A stretch of 64,000 bases of DNA from Pseudoalteromonas citrea (GTDB taxonomy: Bacteria; Pseudomonadota; Gammaproteobacteria; Enterobacterales; Alteromonadaceae): the NCBI RefSeq assembly GCF_000238375.3, contig NZ_AHBZ03000023.1:310001-374000 (forward strand), given 5' to 3'. This document shows, in pieces, positions 50,312-64,000 of the stretch. Every line of letters starts with the position of its first letter. The first letter of the stretch is position 1. The translations under genes and the position numbers were made by a program. Under the pieces are notes generated by a model, which searched no databases, was not told the origin of the DNA, and saw only the letters and a program-made list of their open reading frames with translations.

Positions 50312-51211
50312 ATGCAAAAATACGACGTTAAAACCTTTCAAGGTTTGATCCTGGCTTTACAGGATTACTGGGCACAGCAAGGCTGTATCATTGCTCAGCC
50401 TTTGGATATGGAAGTAGGTGCGGGAACGTTTCATCCGCTTACATTTTTAAAATCGATTGGCCCTGAGCCAATGTCGAGTGCGTACGTACAGCCATGTCGT
50501 CGCCCAACGGATGGTCGCTATGGCGAAAACCCAAATCGACTACAGCACTACTACCAATTCCAAGTTGTGTTAAAGCCGTCACCTGAAAATATCCAAGAGC
50601 TATATCTAGGATCATTAGAAGCAGTGGGTATCGATACACTAACCCATGAAGTACGCTTTGTTGAAGATAACTGGGAGTCTCCAACGCTTGGTGCTTGGGG
50701 ATTAGGCTGGGAAATTTGGCTTAATGGTATGGAAGTGACTCAGTTCACTTACTTCCAGCAAGTTGGTGGTATTGAATGTGCACCTGTAACGGGTGAAATC
50801 ACTTATGGTCTAGAACGTTTAGCCATGTATATACAAGGTGTAGACAGTATCTACGACCTAGTATGGACAGATGGTCCTATGGGTAAAGTCACCTATGGTG
50901 ATGTATTCCATCAGAATGAAGTCGAGCAATCTAAGTACAACTTCGAACATGCAGATGTGGATGCGTTGTTTGCGCAATTCGACCATTGTGAAAAAGAAAG
51001 CCAGAAGTTGATTGAAGCAAGTTTACCACTACCTGCTTATGAGCAAGTAATGAAAGCATCACATGCTTTTAATTTATTAGATGCGCGCCATGCGATCTCG
51101 GTGACTGAACGTCAACGTTATATTTTACGTGTACGTGCTTTGTCTAAAGCCTGTGCACAAGCATATTATGATGCACGTGAAGCCCTTGGTTTCCCGCTTT
51201 GTAAGGATTAA
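50312..51211 (+). CDS. glyQ: Glycyl-tRNA synthetase alpha subunit
   Basis: A 299-residue class II catalytic subunit of the alpha2beta2 enzyme that charges tRNA-Gly. The start '[20 protein letters not shown]' and motifs '[20 protein letters not shown]' and '[22 protein letters not shown]' (central part) are typical. It is followed by glyS after three bases. Confidence 0.98.
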   Translation: MQKYDVKTFQGLILALQDYWAQQGCIIAQPLDMEVGAGTFHPLTFLKSIGPEPMSSAYVQPCRRPTDGRYGENPNRLQHYYQFQVVLKPSPENIQELYLGSLEAVGIDTLTHEVRFVEDNWESPTLGAWGLGWEIWLNGMEVTQFTYFQQVGGIECAPVTGEITYGLERLAMYIQGVDSIYDLVWTDGPMGKVTYGDVFHQNEVEQSKYNFEHADVDALFAQFDHCEKESQKLIEASLPLPAYEQVMKASHAFNLLDARHAISVTERQRYILRVRALSKACAQAYYDAREALGFPLCKD

Positions 51212-51214
51212 GCA

Positions 51215-53284
51215 ATGTCGACTGAAAACTTATTAGTAGAAATTGGTACTGAAGAGTTACCACCAAAAGCATTGCGTAAGCTTGCACAAGCTTTTGCAGA
51301 CAACATGTCTGCAGAGTTAACGTCATTAGAGTTAGGCTTTCAATCAGTAAATTGGTACGCATCACCACGTCGCTTGGGTGTACAAGTTTCGGCATTAGAA
51401 ATACAACAACAAGATAAAGTCGTTGAGAAACGAGGTCCTGCTACTAAGGCTGCATTTGACGCAGAAGGCAATCCAACGAAAGCAGCCCAGGGTTGGGCGC
51501 GAGGGTGTGGTATTGACGTCAGTGAAGCAGAAACATTAGAAACAGATAAAGGTGCATGGTTATTACATCGTGCGACCGTATCCGGAAAGCAATCTGTTGA
51601 ACTATTGGCTGATGTAATTGCGAAGGCATTAGCGAAACTTCCTATTCCCAAGCCAATGCGCTGGGGTGCGAATAAAACACAATTTATTCGCCCAGTACAT
51701 ACCGTGGCTGCATTACTTGGTAGCACTCAAGTGACAGGTGAAGTGCTTGGTAAATCTATTAGCAATGAACTACAAGGTCACCGTTTCCATCATCCAGCAC
51801 GCGTTACTATTAAGCATGCGGATGACGCCTTTGAAGTATTAAAAGGTGCCTACGTTATTGCAGATTATGATAAGCGTAAAAATTTAATTCGTGAGCAAAT
51901 TGCAGCGGCAGCGAACGCCGTCAATGCACAAGTTGCGATGGATGAAGATTTACTGGATGAAGTCACTTCATTGGTTGAATGGCCGGTGACGCTAACGGCA
52001 TCATTTGAAGAAGCCTTTTTGGATGTACCATCAGAAGCTCTGATCTACACCATGAAAGACGATCAAAAATACTTTCCGTTGTTAGACCAAGACGGCAACT
52101 TAATAAACAAGTTCTTGTTTGTGTCTAACATTGAAAGTAAAGATCCAAATGTGGTCATTGCAGGCAATGAGAAAGTAGTTCGCCCTCGCTTAGCGGATGC
52201 GCAGTTCTTCTTTGAAACAGACAAGAAGAAAACACTTGAAAGCAGGTTAACGTCTTTAGAGTCAGTATTATTTCAAAAGCAGCTTGGTACGTTAAAAGAT
52301 AAATCTGAGCGTATTGCGGCATTGGCAGGTTATATTGCTGAGCAAGTCGGTGCGGATAAGGCATTGGCAGAGCGCGCTGGCCTGTTGAGTAAAACAGATT
52401 TAATGACTGAAATGGTCATGGAGTTTACGGATGTACAGGGTGTAATGGGAATGCATTACGCACGTATTGATGGGGAAGCAGAAGACGTTGCATTGGCGCA
52501 GAACGAGCAGTACATGCCGCGCTTTGCGGGGGACGACTTACCATCAAATCCAATTAGCTATGCGGTGGCACTGGCTGATAAGTTCGATACACTTGTGGGT
52601 ATCTTTGGTATTGGCCAAGCACCAAAAGGTGACAAAGACCCATTTGCACTGCGTCGTGCTGCTATTGGTGCATTGCGCATCATGGTCGAAAAAGAGTTAA
52701 CGTTAGATATTAACGACATTGTAGCGAAAGCAAAAACATTGTTTGGTGACAAGCTAAGCAACGATCAAGTTGCTGACGATGTACTTGAATTTATGCTCGG
52801 TCGTTTCCGTGCATGGTATCAAGATGAAGGCATTAGTGTTGATGTAATTCAAGCTGTATTGGTACGCAAGCCAACCGCACCGATTGATTTTGATCGACGT
52901 GTGAAAGCGGTTAGTCACTTTAGAACACTCGCTGAGGCAGACGCGTTAGCAGCAGCTAACAAGCGTGTGAATAATATTTTGGCGAAAAATAATGTTACCA
53001 GTGATGCGCAAGTTAATGAGGCATTGTTAGCTGAACCTGCGGAGCAAGTTTTAGCCCAGCAAGTGAGTGCGTTAACTGCCGAGCTAGCGCCGGTGTACGC
53101 GGCGGGTGATTATCAGCAAGCGCTAAGTCGTCTTGCAAGCCTACGTGAAGCCGTAGACAGCTTCTTTGATAATGTCATGGTAATGGCTGATGATGAAGCG
53201 GTTAAAAATAATCGTTTAGCATTATTAAGCCAGTTGAGTCGATTATTCTTAAATACCGCAGATATCTCGGTGTTACAAAAGTAA
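51215..53284 (+). CDS. glyS: Glycyl-tRNA synthetase beta subunit
   Basis: A 689-residue tRNA-binding subunit. It begins '[20 protein letters not shown]', with '[20 protein letters not shown]' and '[16 protein letters not shown]'-type motifs (here '[16 protein letters not shown]'). The C-terminal anticodon-binding helical domain is complete. Length equals E. coli GlyS. Confidence 0.98.
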   Translation: MSTENLLVEIGTEELPPKALRKLAQAFADNMSAELTSLELGFQSVNWYASPRRLGVQVSALEIQQQDKVVEKRGPATKAAFDAEGNPTKAAQGWARGCGIDVSEAETLETDKGAWLLHRATVSGKQSVELLADVIAKALAKLPIPKPMRWGANKTQFIRPVHTVAALLGSTQVTGEVLGKSISNELQGHRFHHPARVTIKHADDAFEVLKGAYVIADYDKRKNLIREQIAAAANAVNAQVAMDEDLLDEVTSLVEWPVTLTASFEEAFLDVPSEALIYTMKDDQKYFPLLDQDGNLINKFLFVSNIESKDPNVVIAGNEKVVRPRLADAQFFFETDKKKTLESRLTSLESVLFQKQLGTLKDKSERIAALAGYIAEQVGADKALAERAGLLSKTDLMTEMVMEFTDVQGVMGMHYARIDGEAEDVALAQNEQYMPRFAGDDLPSNPISYAVALADKFDTLVGIFGIGQAPKGDKDPFALRRAAIGALRIMVEKELTLDINDIVAKAKTLFGDKLSNDQVADDVLEFMLGRFRAWYQDEGISVDVIQAVLVRKPTAPIDFDRRVKAVSHFRTLAEADALAAANKRVNNILAKNNVTSDAQVNEALLAEPAEQVLAQQVSALTAELAPVYAAGDYQQALSRLASLREAVDSFFDNVMVMADDEAVKNNRLALLSQLSRLFLNTADISVLQK

Positions 53285-53300
53285 GTACTTAGTTACGTTA

Positions 53301-53328
53301 AAAGCCAGCCCAGAGCTGGCTTTTTTAT
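53301..53328 (+). terminator. Intrinsic terminator after glyS
   Basis: AAAGCCAGC, CCAGA loop region, GCTGGCTTTTTT: strong stem and T-run 17 bases after the glyS stop. Confidence 0.93.
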
Positions 53329-53389
53329 TACTATGTAGACTATTGATATGGTTACTCATGACGAAAAATAAATATAGGGGAGTTGTATA

Positions 53390-53833
53390 ATGAAAAAGCT
53401 CAGTGCAGTTGTATTGGCACTGTTATTATCGGCTTGCTCCAGTCAGGTACATGTTACAGACACACAGCAAACGACGACCACAGTAGCCAAAGAGCTAAAT
53501 CGACCAATGTATTTACGAGGTGATTTTACCTTGTGGGATGCCGAGTCACACTATAGGCTAAAAGCCTCTACGCCGGGAGTGTACTCTGTTAAAGCAAAGT
53601 TTATGACACCGGGAAAGGTGTATGAATTTAAACTCGCGGATGAAGCATGGTCTAAAGGATTTAACTGCGGATATAAAGTGCAGGGGGTATTACAATTAAA
53701 CCAACCTGAACTAGCCGATTGCGATACGGTTTACAATTATTTTAGCTTTATGCCAAAACAAAAAGGCTGGTATAAAATTACGCTCGACTATTCTGATAGC
53801 CGATCACCGAAGGTCATGGTGACCAAGGACTAG
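53390..53833 (+). CDS. Small lipoprotein with early-set (glycogen-binding/pullulanase N-like) domain
   Basis: A 147-residue protein with a lipoprotein signal: MKKLSAVVLALLLSACSS, lipobox Leu-Ser-Ala-Cys, lipidated Cys about 16. The residue after Cys is Ser, which favours the outer membrane. The mature part has 'MYLRGDFTLWDAESHYRL' and 'YEFKLADEAWSKGFNCGY', the pattern of early-set immunoglobulin-like domains found in pullulanases and AMPK-type glycogen binders. It may bind or accompany a polysaccharide; no enzyme is adjacent. Convergent with tusA. Confidence 0.65.
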   Translation: MKKLSAVVLALLLSACSSQVHVTDTQQTTTTVAKELNRPMYLRGDFTLWDAESHYRLKASTPGVYSVKAKFMTPGKVYEFKLADEAWSKGFNCGYKVQGVLQLNQPELADCDTVYNYFSFMPKQKGWYKITLDYSDSRSPKVMVTKD

Positions 53834-53836
53834 GTT

Positions 53837-54076
53837 TTAAACGCCTTTCTTTACTAGGTATTTATAGGGGGCTTCGGCAGTTTCTTGGGCGATTAAGGTA
53901 TGATCCATAAACGCACAAAAGCTGGGAATATCTCGGGTCGTTGATGGGTCATCAGCAACAATTAATAGTGTTTCACCGGTATTCATTTTTCTGACCATGC
54001 CGCGGATCATCATCACAGGTTCAGGGCAACGTAAGCCAATTGCATCTAACGTGTGGTCTGGGTTTGAGAATGGCAT
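53837..54076 (-). CDS. tusA: Sulfurtransferase TusA
   Basis: A 79-residue sulfur carrier for tRNA 2-thiouridine synthesis. The active Cys is in '[20 protein letters not shown]', and '[19 protein letters not shown]' is the second family motif. Its start region lies next to a gap ahead of fadA. Length equals E. coli TusA (81). Confidence 0.95.
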   Translation of the reverse strand: MPFSNPDHTLDAIGLRCPEPVMMIRGMVRKMNTGETLLIVADDPSTTRDIPSFCAFMDHTLIAQETAEAPYKYLVKKGV

Positions 54077-54197
54077 GGGTTAACTCGCTTAGCTGATGCG
54101 GAATAATTGTGTCGGCTATTTTAACCAGTGTGTTTAGACAAATAAACCACCCCTGAGAAAAAGCTGAAAATAAATGGATTTAGCATTACATCAGCAC

Positions 54198-54233
54198 GAA
54201 AAAAGGCAAAGCGATGTGTTCACTTTGCCTTTG
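54198..54233 (-). terminator. Intrinsic terminator downstream of fadA
   Basis: GGCAAAG and CTTTGCC stems (about 54205 and 54223) around an 11-base loop. On the minus strand the stem is followed by TTTTTTC. It ends the fadBA transcript. Confidence 0.8.
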
Positions 54234-54264
54234 TCACCAAGTTGAAAGGGTCTGTCGGTATTGT

Positions 54265-57604
<3,340 letters not shown>

Positions 57605-57879
57605 GCTTGTTCTCCCGTGTGGTAACACTGGTACGATGAGTTGCTATTTCACCCAGTTTGGCCGCTTTAAATAAAAATTGCAATGAAAAATTTGTGCTGC
57701 ATTTCTCATATTATTAAAAAGCATAAATTTTGATGCTATGGTGGGGGTGTTGATTTTATTCACCTTCAGTATAGATAAGGTAAGTCACTATGCTGAGGCG
57801 TTTTCTTAGATAACAACTGTAGTACACAATTGGTGTGGTGCATCCACACGTTACTTAAATAATTTGAATTAAGGTCACT

Positions 57880-59766
57880 ATGAAAGCATGGATCTTAGGT
57901 GTTGCTGCTACCAGCATTGGGCTATTTAGCTGGTTTTCTTGTGCACAAGACACCCATAAAACATTTAAAGCGGCAGAGCGAGTCGCGTGGTCAGGGCAAT
58001 ATAATGCCTTTCAACACTCATTAAAAGCGCTAGATCACCCCCTCAAGCCGTATGTTGAAATGGCCTTTTATAAGCGCAATAGCAAACTAAAGTATCAAGC
58101 TGATATTGCCCATTATTTATCGGTATATGACGGGACTCCGTTAGAGTGGCCCGTGCGGTCAAGCTGGTTAAAGTATTTGAAAAAGCGTGGCAAAAAAGCA
58201 CTATTCATAGAATATTACCAACCGACGAAAGACGCTGAATTACACTGTAGTTATTTGCAATATCAACTTGATTTGGGCGCACCTAAAAAAGCGATTTTAG
58301 ATCAGGTAGCACCTTTATGGGTGGTGGGTAAATCTCAACCGCGTGCATGTAATGGTTTGTTTAAGCAGTGGCAGAGTGCCAACTATATGAGTGAGGCATT
58401 GGTGTGGCAACGGATCACCAAGGCGGCCCAGGGCGGGCAAACGTCTTTGTTACGCTACTTAAAAAAGCTGCTGCCTAAGAATCAAGCTTATTTGGCTGAT
58501 TTATATACCAAGGTACGGCAAGACCCGAGCGCGTCTGCAGGTTTATATCGTTATAAAAACCGCTCAGCTAAAGAAGCTGAAATTGCGGTGTATGGGGTGC
58601 GTCGTTTAATTTGGCGTGATCAGAAATTGGCGCTTCGAGCATGGGACAAGTTACAAACCATGTTTGCTTTTACACAAGCACAAAAAGACAGTGTGGCTTA
58701 CAGGTTTGCTTTGGCGCTAGCATCAAAAGGGCACCCTCAGGCTAAATTTTGGCTTAATAAAGTTCCGCCAGCACAACAAGATAGTAAGTTAAAGCAATGG
58801 ATGATGAGCAATATGCTCAAAGAGCAAGATTGGGCTGGGATCACTGCGCTATTTGCCCCCATGAATGATTTAAGTAATGGACAAACCTATTGGTTGGCAT
58901 ACAGCCATGCTCGTCGGGGCGATATGGGTCAAGCTCGGGAGTTGTGGCAAAGTATTGCAATAAAGCGAGATTACTATGGCTTTTTAGCCGCCGGACGGCT
59001 TGGTTTACCTGTGTCACTGAATACCAAGTCGCTAGATGTACCGCCTTCATTATTAGAAAAAGTATCACAAGCACCGGGTTTTAAACGTGCTAAAGCGTTG
59101 TATGAGATGAAACGATATACGCAAGCGCGCAGAGAGTGGAACTATTTAACCAATACCTCGAGTACAGCAGAAAAGCTGGCTGCCTCTATGTTAGCGGCTG
59201 ACTTACAGTGGTACGACAGTACGATATTTACGCTTGCTGAAATTAAGGCATGGGATTATGTTGATTTGCGTTTTCCGATGGCCTACGAGGAATTATTCAC
59301 GCGCTACAGTAAGAAAAACCATATTGATATGGCGTGGAGTATTGCGGTTGCACGTCGTGAAAGCTCTTTTGCACCAGATGCAAGGTCACACGCCAACGCG
59401 TATGGATTAATGCAGTTGTTACCAAGCACCGCACGGTATGTGAGTAAACAGCGAGTGTCGAAGAAAAAGCTCTTTCAGCCAGTTACGAACATTCGGTTAG
59501 GGACTGATTATTTAGAGTATTTGAAAAAGAAAAATCAGGGGAATGAAATCCTGGCGACCGCGTCATACAATGCAGGTTACCACCGCATTAAAAAGTGGTT
59601 GCCTGATGAAGCCATACCTGCGGAGCTGTGGATTGAATTGATCCCCTATAAAGAAACCCGTGATTACGTTAAAAATGTCTTTGCGTATCGCCAAGTTTAC
59701 CATACTAAAATGGGTCGCGATGGCAATGTATTGGCACCAATTTTGGATATGAAAATTGGTGGGTGA
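57880..59766 (+). CDS. slt: Soluble lytic murein transglycosylase
   Basis: A 628-residue periplasmic enzyme that cleaves peptidoglycan to 1,6-anhydromuramyl products. Signal peptide MKAWILGVAATSIGLFSWFSC, an alpha-superhelical middle, then the catalytic SLT domain with Glu in 'IAVARRESSFAPDARSHANA', 'YGLMQLLPSTARYV' and 'ATASYNAGYHRIKKWL'. Length matches Slt70. It is divergent from fadB. Confidence 0.95.
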   Translation: MKAWILGVAATSIGLFSWFSCAQDTHKTFKAAERVAWSGQYNAFQHSLKALDHPLKPYVEMAFYKRNSKLKYQADIAHYLSVYDGTPLEWPVRSSWLKYLKKRGKKALFIEYYQPTKDAELHCSYLQYQLDLGAPKKAILDQVAPLWVVGKSQPRACNGLFKQWQSANYMSEALVWQRITKAAQGGQTSLLRYLKKLLPKNQAYLADLYTKVRQDPSASAGLYRYKNRSAKEAEIAVYGVRRLIWRDQKLALRAWDKLQTMFAFTQAQKDSVAYRFALALASKGHPQAKFWLNKVPPAQQDSKLKQWMMSNMLKEQDWAGITALFAPMNDLSNGQTYWLAYSHARRGDMGQARELWQSIAIKRDYYGFLAAGRLGLPVSLNTKSLDVPPSLLEKVSQAPGFKRAKALYEMKRYTQARREWNYLTNTSSTAEKLAASMLAADLQWYDSTIFTLAEIKAWDYVDLRFPMAYEELFTRYSKKNHIDMAWSIAVARRESSFAPDARSHANAYGLMQLLPSTARYVSKQRVSKKKLFQPVTNIRLGTDYLEYLKKKNQGNEILATASYNAGYHRIKKWLPDEAIPAELWIELIPYKETRDYVKNVFAYRQVYHTKMGRDGNVLAPILDMKIGG

Positions 59767-59790
59767 GCTGAGTCTGGTGTTATCACTGAG

Positions 59791-59818
59791 TCAATCTAGC
59801 GACTTCGCTGGATTGGCT
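59791..59818 (+). terminator. Possible terminator after slt
   Basis: CAATCTAGCG and CGCTGGATTG pair with one G-U around a 4-base loop, about 25 bases after the slt stop. It is followed by a short GCTTTC rather than a long T-run, so termination is uncertain. Confidence 0.5.
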
Positions 59819-59852
59819 TTCAGCGCTTATGATAGACTGGATTTATTGGTAG

Positions 59853-61196
<1,344 letters not shown>

Positions 61197-61221
61197 GACA
61201 CGATGAGTTTGAACTAAAATG

Positions 61222-61248
61222 AGGGAGCGTGATGCTCCCTTTTGTTTT
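61222..61248 (+). terminator. Intrinsic terminator after pepQ
   Basis: GAGGGAGC, loop GTGAT, GCTCCCTTTTGTTTTT: stem of six GC-rich pairs with a T-rich tail, 26 bases after the pepQ stop. Because this hairpin covers the first in-frame ATG of the next frame, yigZ more likely begins at 61268. Confidence 0.85.
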
Positions 61249-61267
61249 TAAGGTACACAATATTTGT

Positions 61268-61882
61268 ATGTCAGAATATTACATTCCGAGTGAAACCCTA
61301 AAATTTCATGAAGAAATTAAAAAGAGCACGTTTATCGTGCATATTGCCCATACCCCAACACTTGATGATGCTAAAGCCTTCATAAAAAAAATAAATGAGG
61401 ATTACCCTGACGCACGCCATAACTGTTGGGCGCATGTGGCAGGGCAACCCGGGGGGAGTCATGTTTATGGGTTTTCTGATGATGGCGAACCAAACGGCAC
61501 GGCAGGCAAGCCCATGTTAAATGTACTCACTGGATCCGGGCTCGGTGAGATAACGGCGGTTACAACACGTTATTTTGGCGGCATAAAGTTAGGCACCGGC
61601 GGGTTGGTGCGTGCGTATGGCGGCTCATTAAATAACGCCTTGGCACAACTCCAAACGAGCTTAAAAATTCCCGCGCTGACACTCGCGGGTGTGTCTGATT
61701 ATGCTTTGCAAGGAGTGATTGAGCAGTATTTACACTCACACTTTACGATTTTATCTATTGAGAAAGACTATGGGGCTGTGGTGAGTTGGCAAATTAGTCT
61801 TGATCACCGTCAAGCACAACAGGCTCGGCAAGAAATTTTTGATTTAAGTAACGGTGTGGTTGAGTTAACCATCAAAGAATAA
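61268..61882 (+). CDS. yigZ: IMPACT-family protein YigZ
   Basis: A 204-residue protein. 'CWAHVAGQPGGSHVYGFSDD' leads into 'DGEPNGTAGKPMLNVL' and 'TTRYFGGIKLGTGGLVRAYG', the UPF0029/IMPACT signatures, with a ferredoxin-like C-terminal domain. The function is not firmly known. I use ATG 61268 (MSEYYIPSETLKFHEEI), which gives the E. coli length; an upstream in-frame ATG lies in the terminator hairpin. It is usually found between pepQ and trkH, as here. Confidence 0.95.
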   Translation: MSEYYIPSETLKFHEEIKKSTFIVHIAHTPTLDDAKAFIKKINEDYPDARHNCWAHVAGQPGGSHVYGFSDDGEPNGTAGKPMLNVLTGSGLGEITAVTTRYFGGIKLGTGGLVRAYGGSLNNALAQLQTSLKIPALTLAGVSDYALQGVIEQYLHSHFTILSIEKDYGAVVSWQISLDHRQAQQARQEIFDLSNGVVELTIKE

Positions 61883-61932
61883 GACAATTGGTGCTAAATT
61901 AGTCTTAATAACCATAAAAAGCGAAAAGCAGC

Positions 61933-63384
61933 ATGCAATTTCGTACCATCATTAAAATTCTCGGCCAACTGGTGGCATTATTTAGTATTACTATGGTACC
62001 GCCAGCATTGGTGTCATTGATCTATAAAGACGGTGGTGGTGTACCATTCGTTTTGGCTTTCGTATTTAGCATTGTGATCGGGATGCTTGCTTATTATCCC
62101 AACCGTAAAGAAAAAGGAGACTTGAAAGCCAGAGAAGGCTTTTTAATTGTGGTGCTGTTCTGGTTGGTACTGGGGTCTTTTGCATCGGTGCCGTTGATAT
62201 TTTTACAAACCCCAAGCCTCTCTCTTGCCGATGCCGTGTTTGAAGCCTTTTCGGGTTTGACTACCACAGGTGCCACGGTGCTGACTGGTATTGAGCATTT
62301 ACCTAAGTCAGTTTTATTCTACCGTCAGCAATTACAATGGCTTGGTGGTATGGGGATCATCGTACTTGCCGTTGCGGTATTACCCATGCTCGGTGTGGGT
62401 GGTATGCAGTTGTATCGTGCTGAAACACCCGGGCCCGTTAAAGACTCTAAAATGACCCCGCGTATTGCAGATACCGCCAAGCACCTTTGGTATATTTATG
62501 TGTCGCTGACGGTAGCGTGTACGGTGTCGTATTGGGCTGCAGGTATGGGCTGGTTTGATGCCATTTGTCATGCTTTCTCAACCATCGCCATTGGTGGCTT
62601 CTCGACTTACGATGCGTCGATGGGGCACTTTGACAGCCCGCTTATAAACATTATTTGTGTGGTGTTTTTGATCATTGCGGCGGTGAATTTTTCATTACAT
62701 TATGCGGCTGTGTCGAGCCGAAATGTACGCGTCTATTTGCGAGACCCAGAGTTTAAAGTCTTTTTATTCATTCAATTGGCATTGGTGGTACTGTGCTTTG
62801 CTGTTTTGTCTTCAAATCAAGTGTATCCAAATGGTGATGAAACCTTAGATCAGGCGCTATTCCAAGCGGTGTCTATTAGTACCACAGCAGGTTTTGCAAC
62901 AGACAACTTTTCTGCGTGGCCATTGTTTTTGCCCATTTTACTTATTTTTTCTAGCTTTATTGGGGGCTGTGCTGGCTCAACGGGCGGTGGCATGAAGGTC
63001 GTGCGGGTTTTCTTACTTTATTTACAAGGAGTGAGAGAGCTTAACCGTTTGGTACATCCACGTGCTATTTACTCTATTAAATTAGGTCGTAAAGCATTAC
63101 CAGATAAAGTTGTTGAAGCAGTATGGGGATTCTTTTCGGCTTACGCGCTCGTCTTTGTGATTATCATGCTTGCGTTATTAGGCACGGGTATGGATAACAT
63201 TACTGCCTTTTCGGCAACCGCAGCATGTTTAAATAACTTGGGTCCTGGGCTGGGAGAAGTGGCTGCGCATTATGGTGATATTACTGATACGGCCAAGTGG
63301 ATACTTACAATCGCGATGGTATTTGGTCGTTTAGAAATATTTACCCTGTTAGTGTTATTTACTCCGACTTTTTGGCGCGGTTAA
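61933..63384 (+). CDS. trkH: Trk system potassium uptake protein TrkH
   Basis: A 483-residue membrane channel of the Trk/Ktr/HKT superfamily. Pore segments of the four repeats include 'FSGLTTTGATVLTGI', 'HAFSTIAIGGFSTYD', 'AVSISTTAGFATDNF' and 'ATAACLNNLGPGLGEV', each with the selectivity-filter Gly. About ten hydrophobic helices. It imports K+ together with TrkA, not in the window. It follows yigZ as in E. coli relatives. Confidence 0.97.
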   Translation: MQFRTIIKILGQLVALFSITMVPPALVSLIYKDGGGVPFVLAFVFSIVIGMLAYYPNRKEKGDLKAREGFLIVVLFWLVLGSFASVPLIFLQTPSLSLADAVFEAFSGLTTTGATVLTGIEHLPKSVLFYRQQLQWLGGMGIIVLAVAVLPMLGVGGMQLYRAETPGPVKDSKMTPRIADTAKHLWYIYVSLTVACTVSYWAAGMGWFDAICHAFSTIAIGGFSTYDASMGHFDSPLINIICVVFLIIAAVNFSLHYAAVSSRNVRVYLRDPEFKVFLFIQLALVVLCFAVLSSNQVYPNGDETLDQALFQAVSISTTAGFATDNFSAWPLFLPILLIFSSFIGGCAGSTGGGMKVVRVFLLYLQGVRELNRLVHPRAIYSIKLGRKALPDKVVEAVWGFFSAYALVFVIIMLALLGTGMDNITAFSATAACLNNLGPGLGEVAAHYGDITDTAKWILTIAMVFGRLEIFTLLVLFTPTFWRG

Positions 63385-63711
63385 ATATCCGTTCTTTTGG
63401 TGCCTCTGGGTCAGAGGCACCGCTTCTGTTTCATTTTTTATTATCTTCTTAGCCCGTTCATATCTTCGTCACTTAATCGACCTAATCTATAGTCTGTATA
63501 GTGGTTCACCATTTTAAATTACGGCCTAAGCGCCGTGGTTACTGAGCGTATAATCCTCTCTAATTTATTGTTTTTACGGTGGGCTCACTGAATAGGCTGG
63601 CTTGCAATTACAGGCATATAGGTTTTTAATTGACAATTACATAAGCAAGTTTGTACTTGTTATTTATGACGGCATAGTCCCGTCCAATAATTACATTATT
63701 AAGGTTTAGTG
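63385..63711. other. Intergenic region after trkH with one hairpin
   Basis: A stem GGTGCCTCT/AGAGGCACC (63399-63421) with a 5-base loop lies 15 bases after the trkH stop; a T-rich stretch comes about 14 bases later, so it may terminate trkH weakly. The rest, about 290 bases, shows no gene and should hold the promoter of the gene at 63712. Confidence 0.55.
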
Positions 63712-64000
63712 ATGTTAAAGACCAGTGCCGCAGGAAGCGGACACCATCTTGCGCAGATCCCTGCAGGGAGCGTAATTGATATTGAAGTGGTTATGCCTGC
63801 AGGCTCAAAGCGTTTAAAAACGGAATATATTGGCCAACTTGATGGGCAGTTCTTAGTATTGAAGCACCCTAGCTCCAAACGCCTCGGTGCTGCAATTGAT
63901 CATGTTAAAGAAGGGTGTACGGTGATCGTTCGAGCGCTCTTAGAGCATGGTGAAGGTCAGGTTATTGCTTTTAAAACCTCAATTCAATCGATAACCTCTC
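63712..64000 (+). CDS. PilZ/YcgR-type flagellar brake-like protein, N-terminal part
   Basis: An open frame from ATG 63712 to the window edge, at least 96 residues. It begins MLKTSAAGSGHHLAQIPAGS and contains 'VVMPAGSKRLKTEYIGQL', then 'GQFLVLKHPS' and 'VKEGCTVIVRALLEHGEGQV' ending in 'AFKTSIQSI'. This is the pattern of the N-terminal domain of YcgR/PlzD-type cyclic-di-GMP proteins. The PilZ domain itself would lie beyond the window, so the call is provisional. The preceding ribosome site (AAGG) is about ten bases upstream. Confidence 0.6.
   Translation, partial: MLKTSAAGSGHHLAQIPAGSVIDIEVVMPAGSKRLKTEYIGQLDGQFLVLKHPSSKRLGAAIDHVKEGCTVIVRALLEHGEGQVIAFKTSIQSITS

Overview
The window is a gammaproteobacterial replication-origin region. 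Gene content, order and protein sequences best fit a marine Alteromonadales bacterium, most likely Pseudoalteromonas; this is inferred from recognised proteins, not from a database search. The core, in window order, is: atpCDGAHFEBI, parB, parA, rsmG and mnmG (minus strand), oriC, mioC, mnmE, a 17.7 kb insertion, yidC, yidD, rnpA and rpmH (minus), then dnaA, dnaN, recF, gyrB, glyQ, glyS (plus), tusA, fadA, fadB (minus), and slt, pepQ, yigZ, trkH and the start of a PilZ/YcgR-type gene (plus). Two 16-bp parS palindromes lie inside recF and match the parA/parB genes. I saw no rRNA, tRNA or CRISPR.

Positions 1-8557 are an AT-rich accessory zone beside the ATP synthase operon. It holds three copies of one IS5/IS903-type element in different states of decay. 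Between them are a 47-residue peptide with a Lys-rich leader and a Gly-Gly-Gly site (a RiPP-type precursor), a very short HlyD-like protein, a small secreted protein, a protein that may be a distant lantibiotic-dehydratase elimination-domain relative, and a membrane-anchored CadC/ToxR-type regulator with a sensor resembling a beta-propeller. It looks like an eroded or minimal peptide natural-product locus.

Positions 23811-38575 are the main novelty: a co-directional operon splitting the usual mnmE-yidC pair. It encodes homologues of the whole Pseudomonas PqsA-E alkylquinolone pathway (anthranilate-CoA ligase, PqsB/PqsC/PqsD ketosynthases, PqsE metallo-hydrolase) with its own two-subunit anthranilate synthase. 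It adds genes absent from pqsABCDE: a second adenylating ligase, a glutathione-S-transferase-like protein, a short-chain dehydrogenase, and a fusion of a haem-oxygenase-like diiron oxygenase to a cupin. No flavin monooxygenase (PqsH/PqsL type) and no LysR regulator (PqsR type) is present. The likely controller is a 789-residue CadC-type regulator with TPR-like repeats just upstream. A 21-codon ORF with a strong ribosome site overlaps the start of the first biosynthetic gene. The inferred flow is chorismate to anthranilate to anthraniloyl-CoA, condensation with malonyl and a fatty acyl group to a 2-alkyl-4-quinolone, then new tailoring by the diiron/cupin enzyme, dehydrogenase and GST.

Between that operon's terminator and yidC is a small minus-strand periplasmic redox set: CcdA-like membrane protein, TlpA-like thioredoxin and a second redoxin-like protein.
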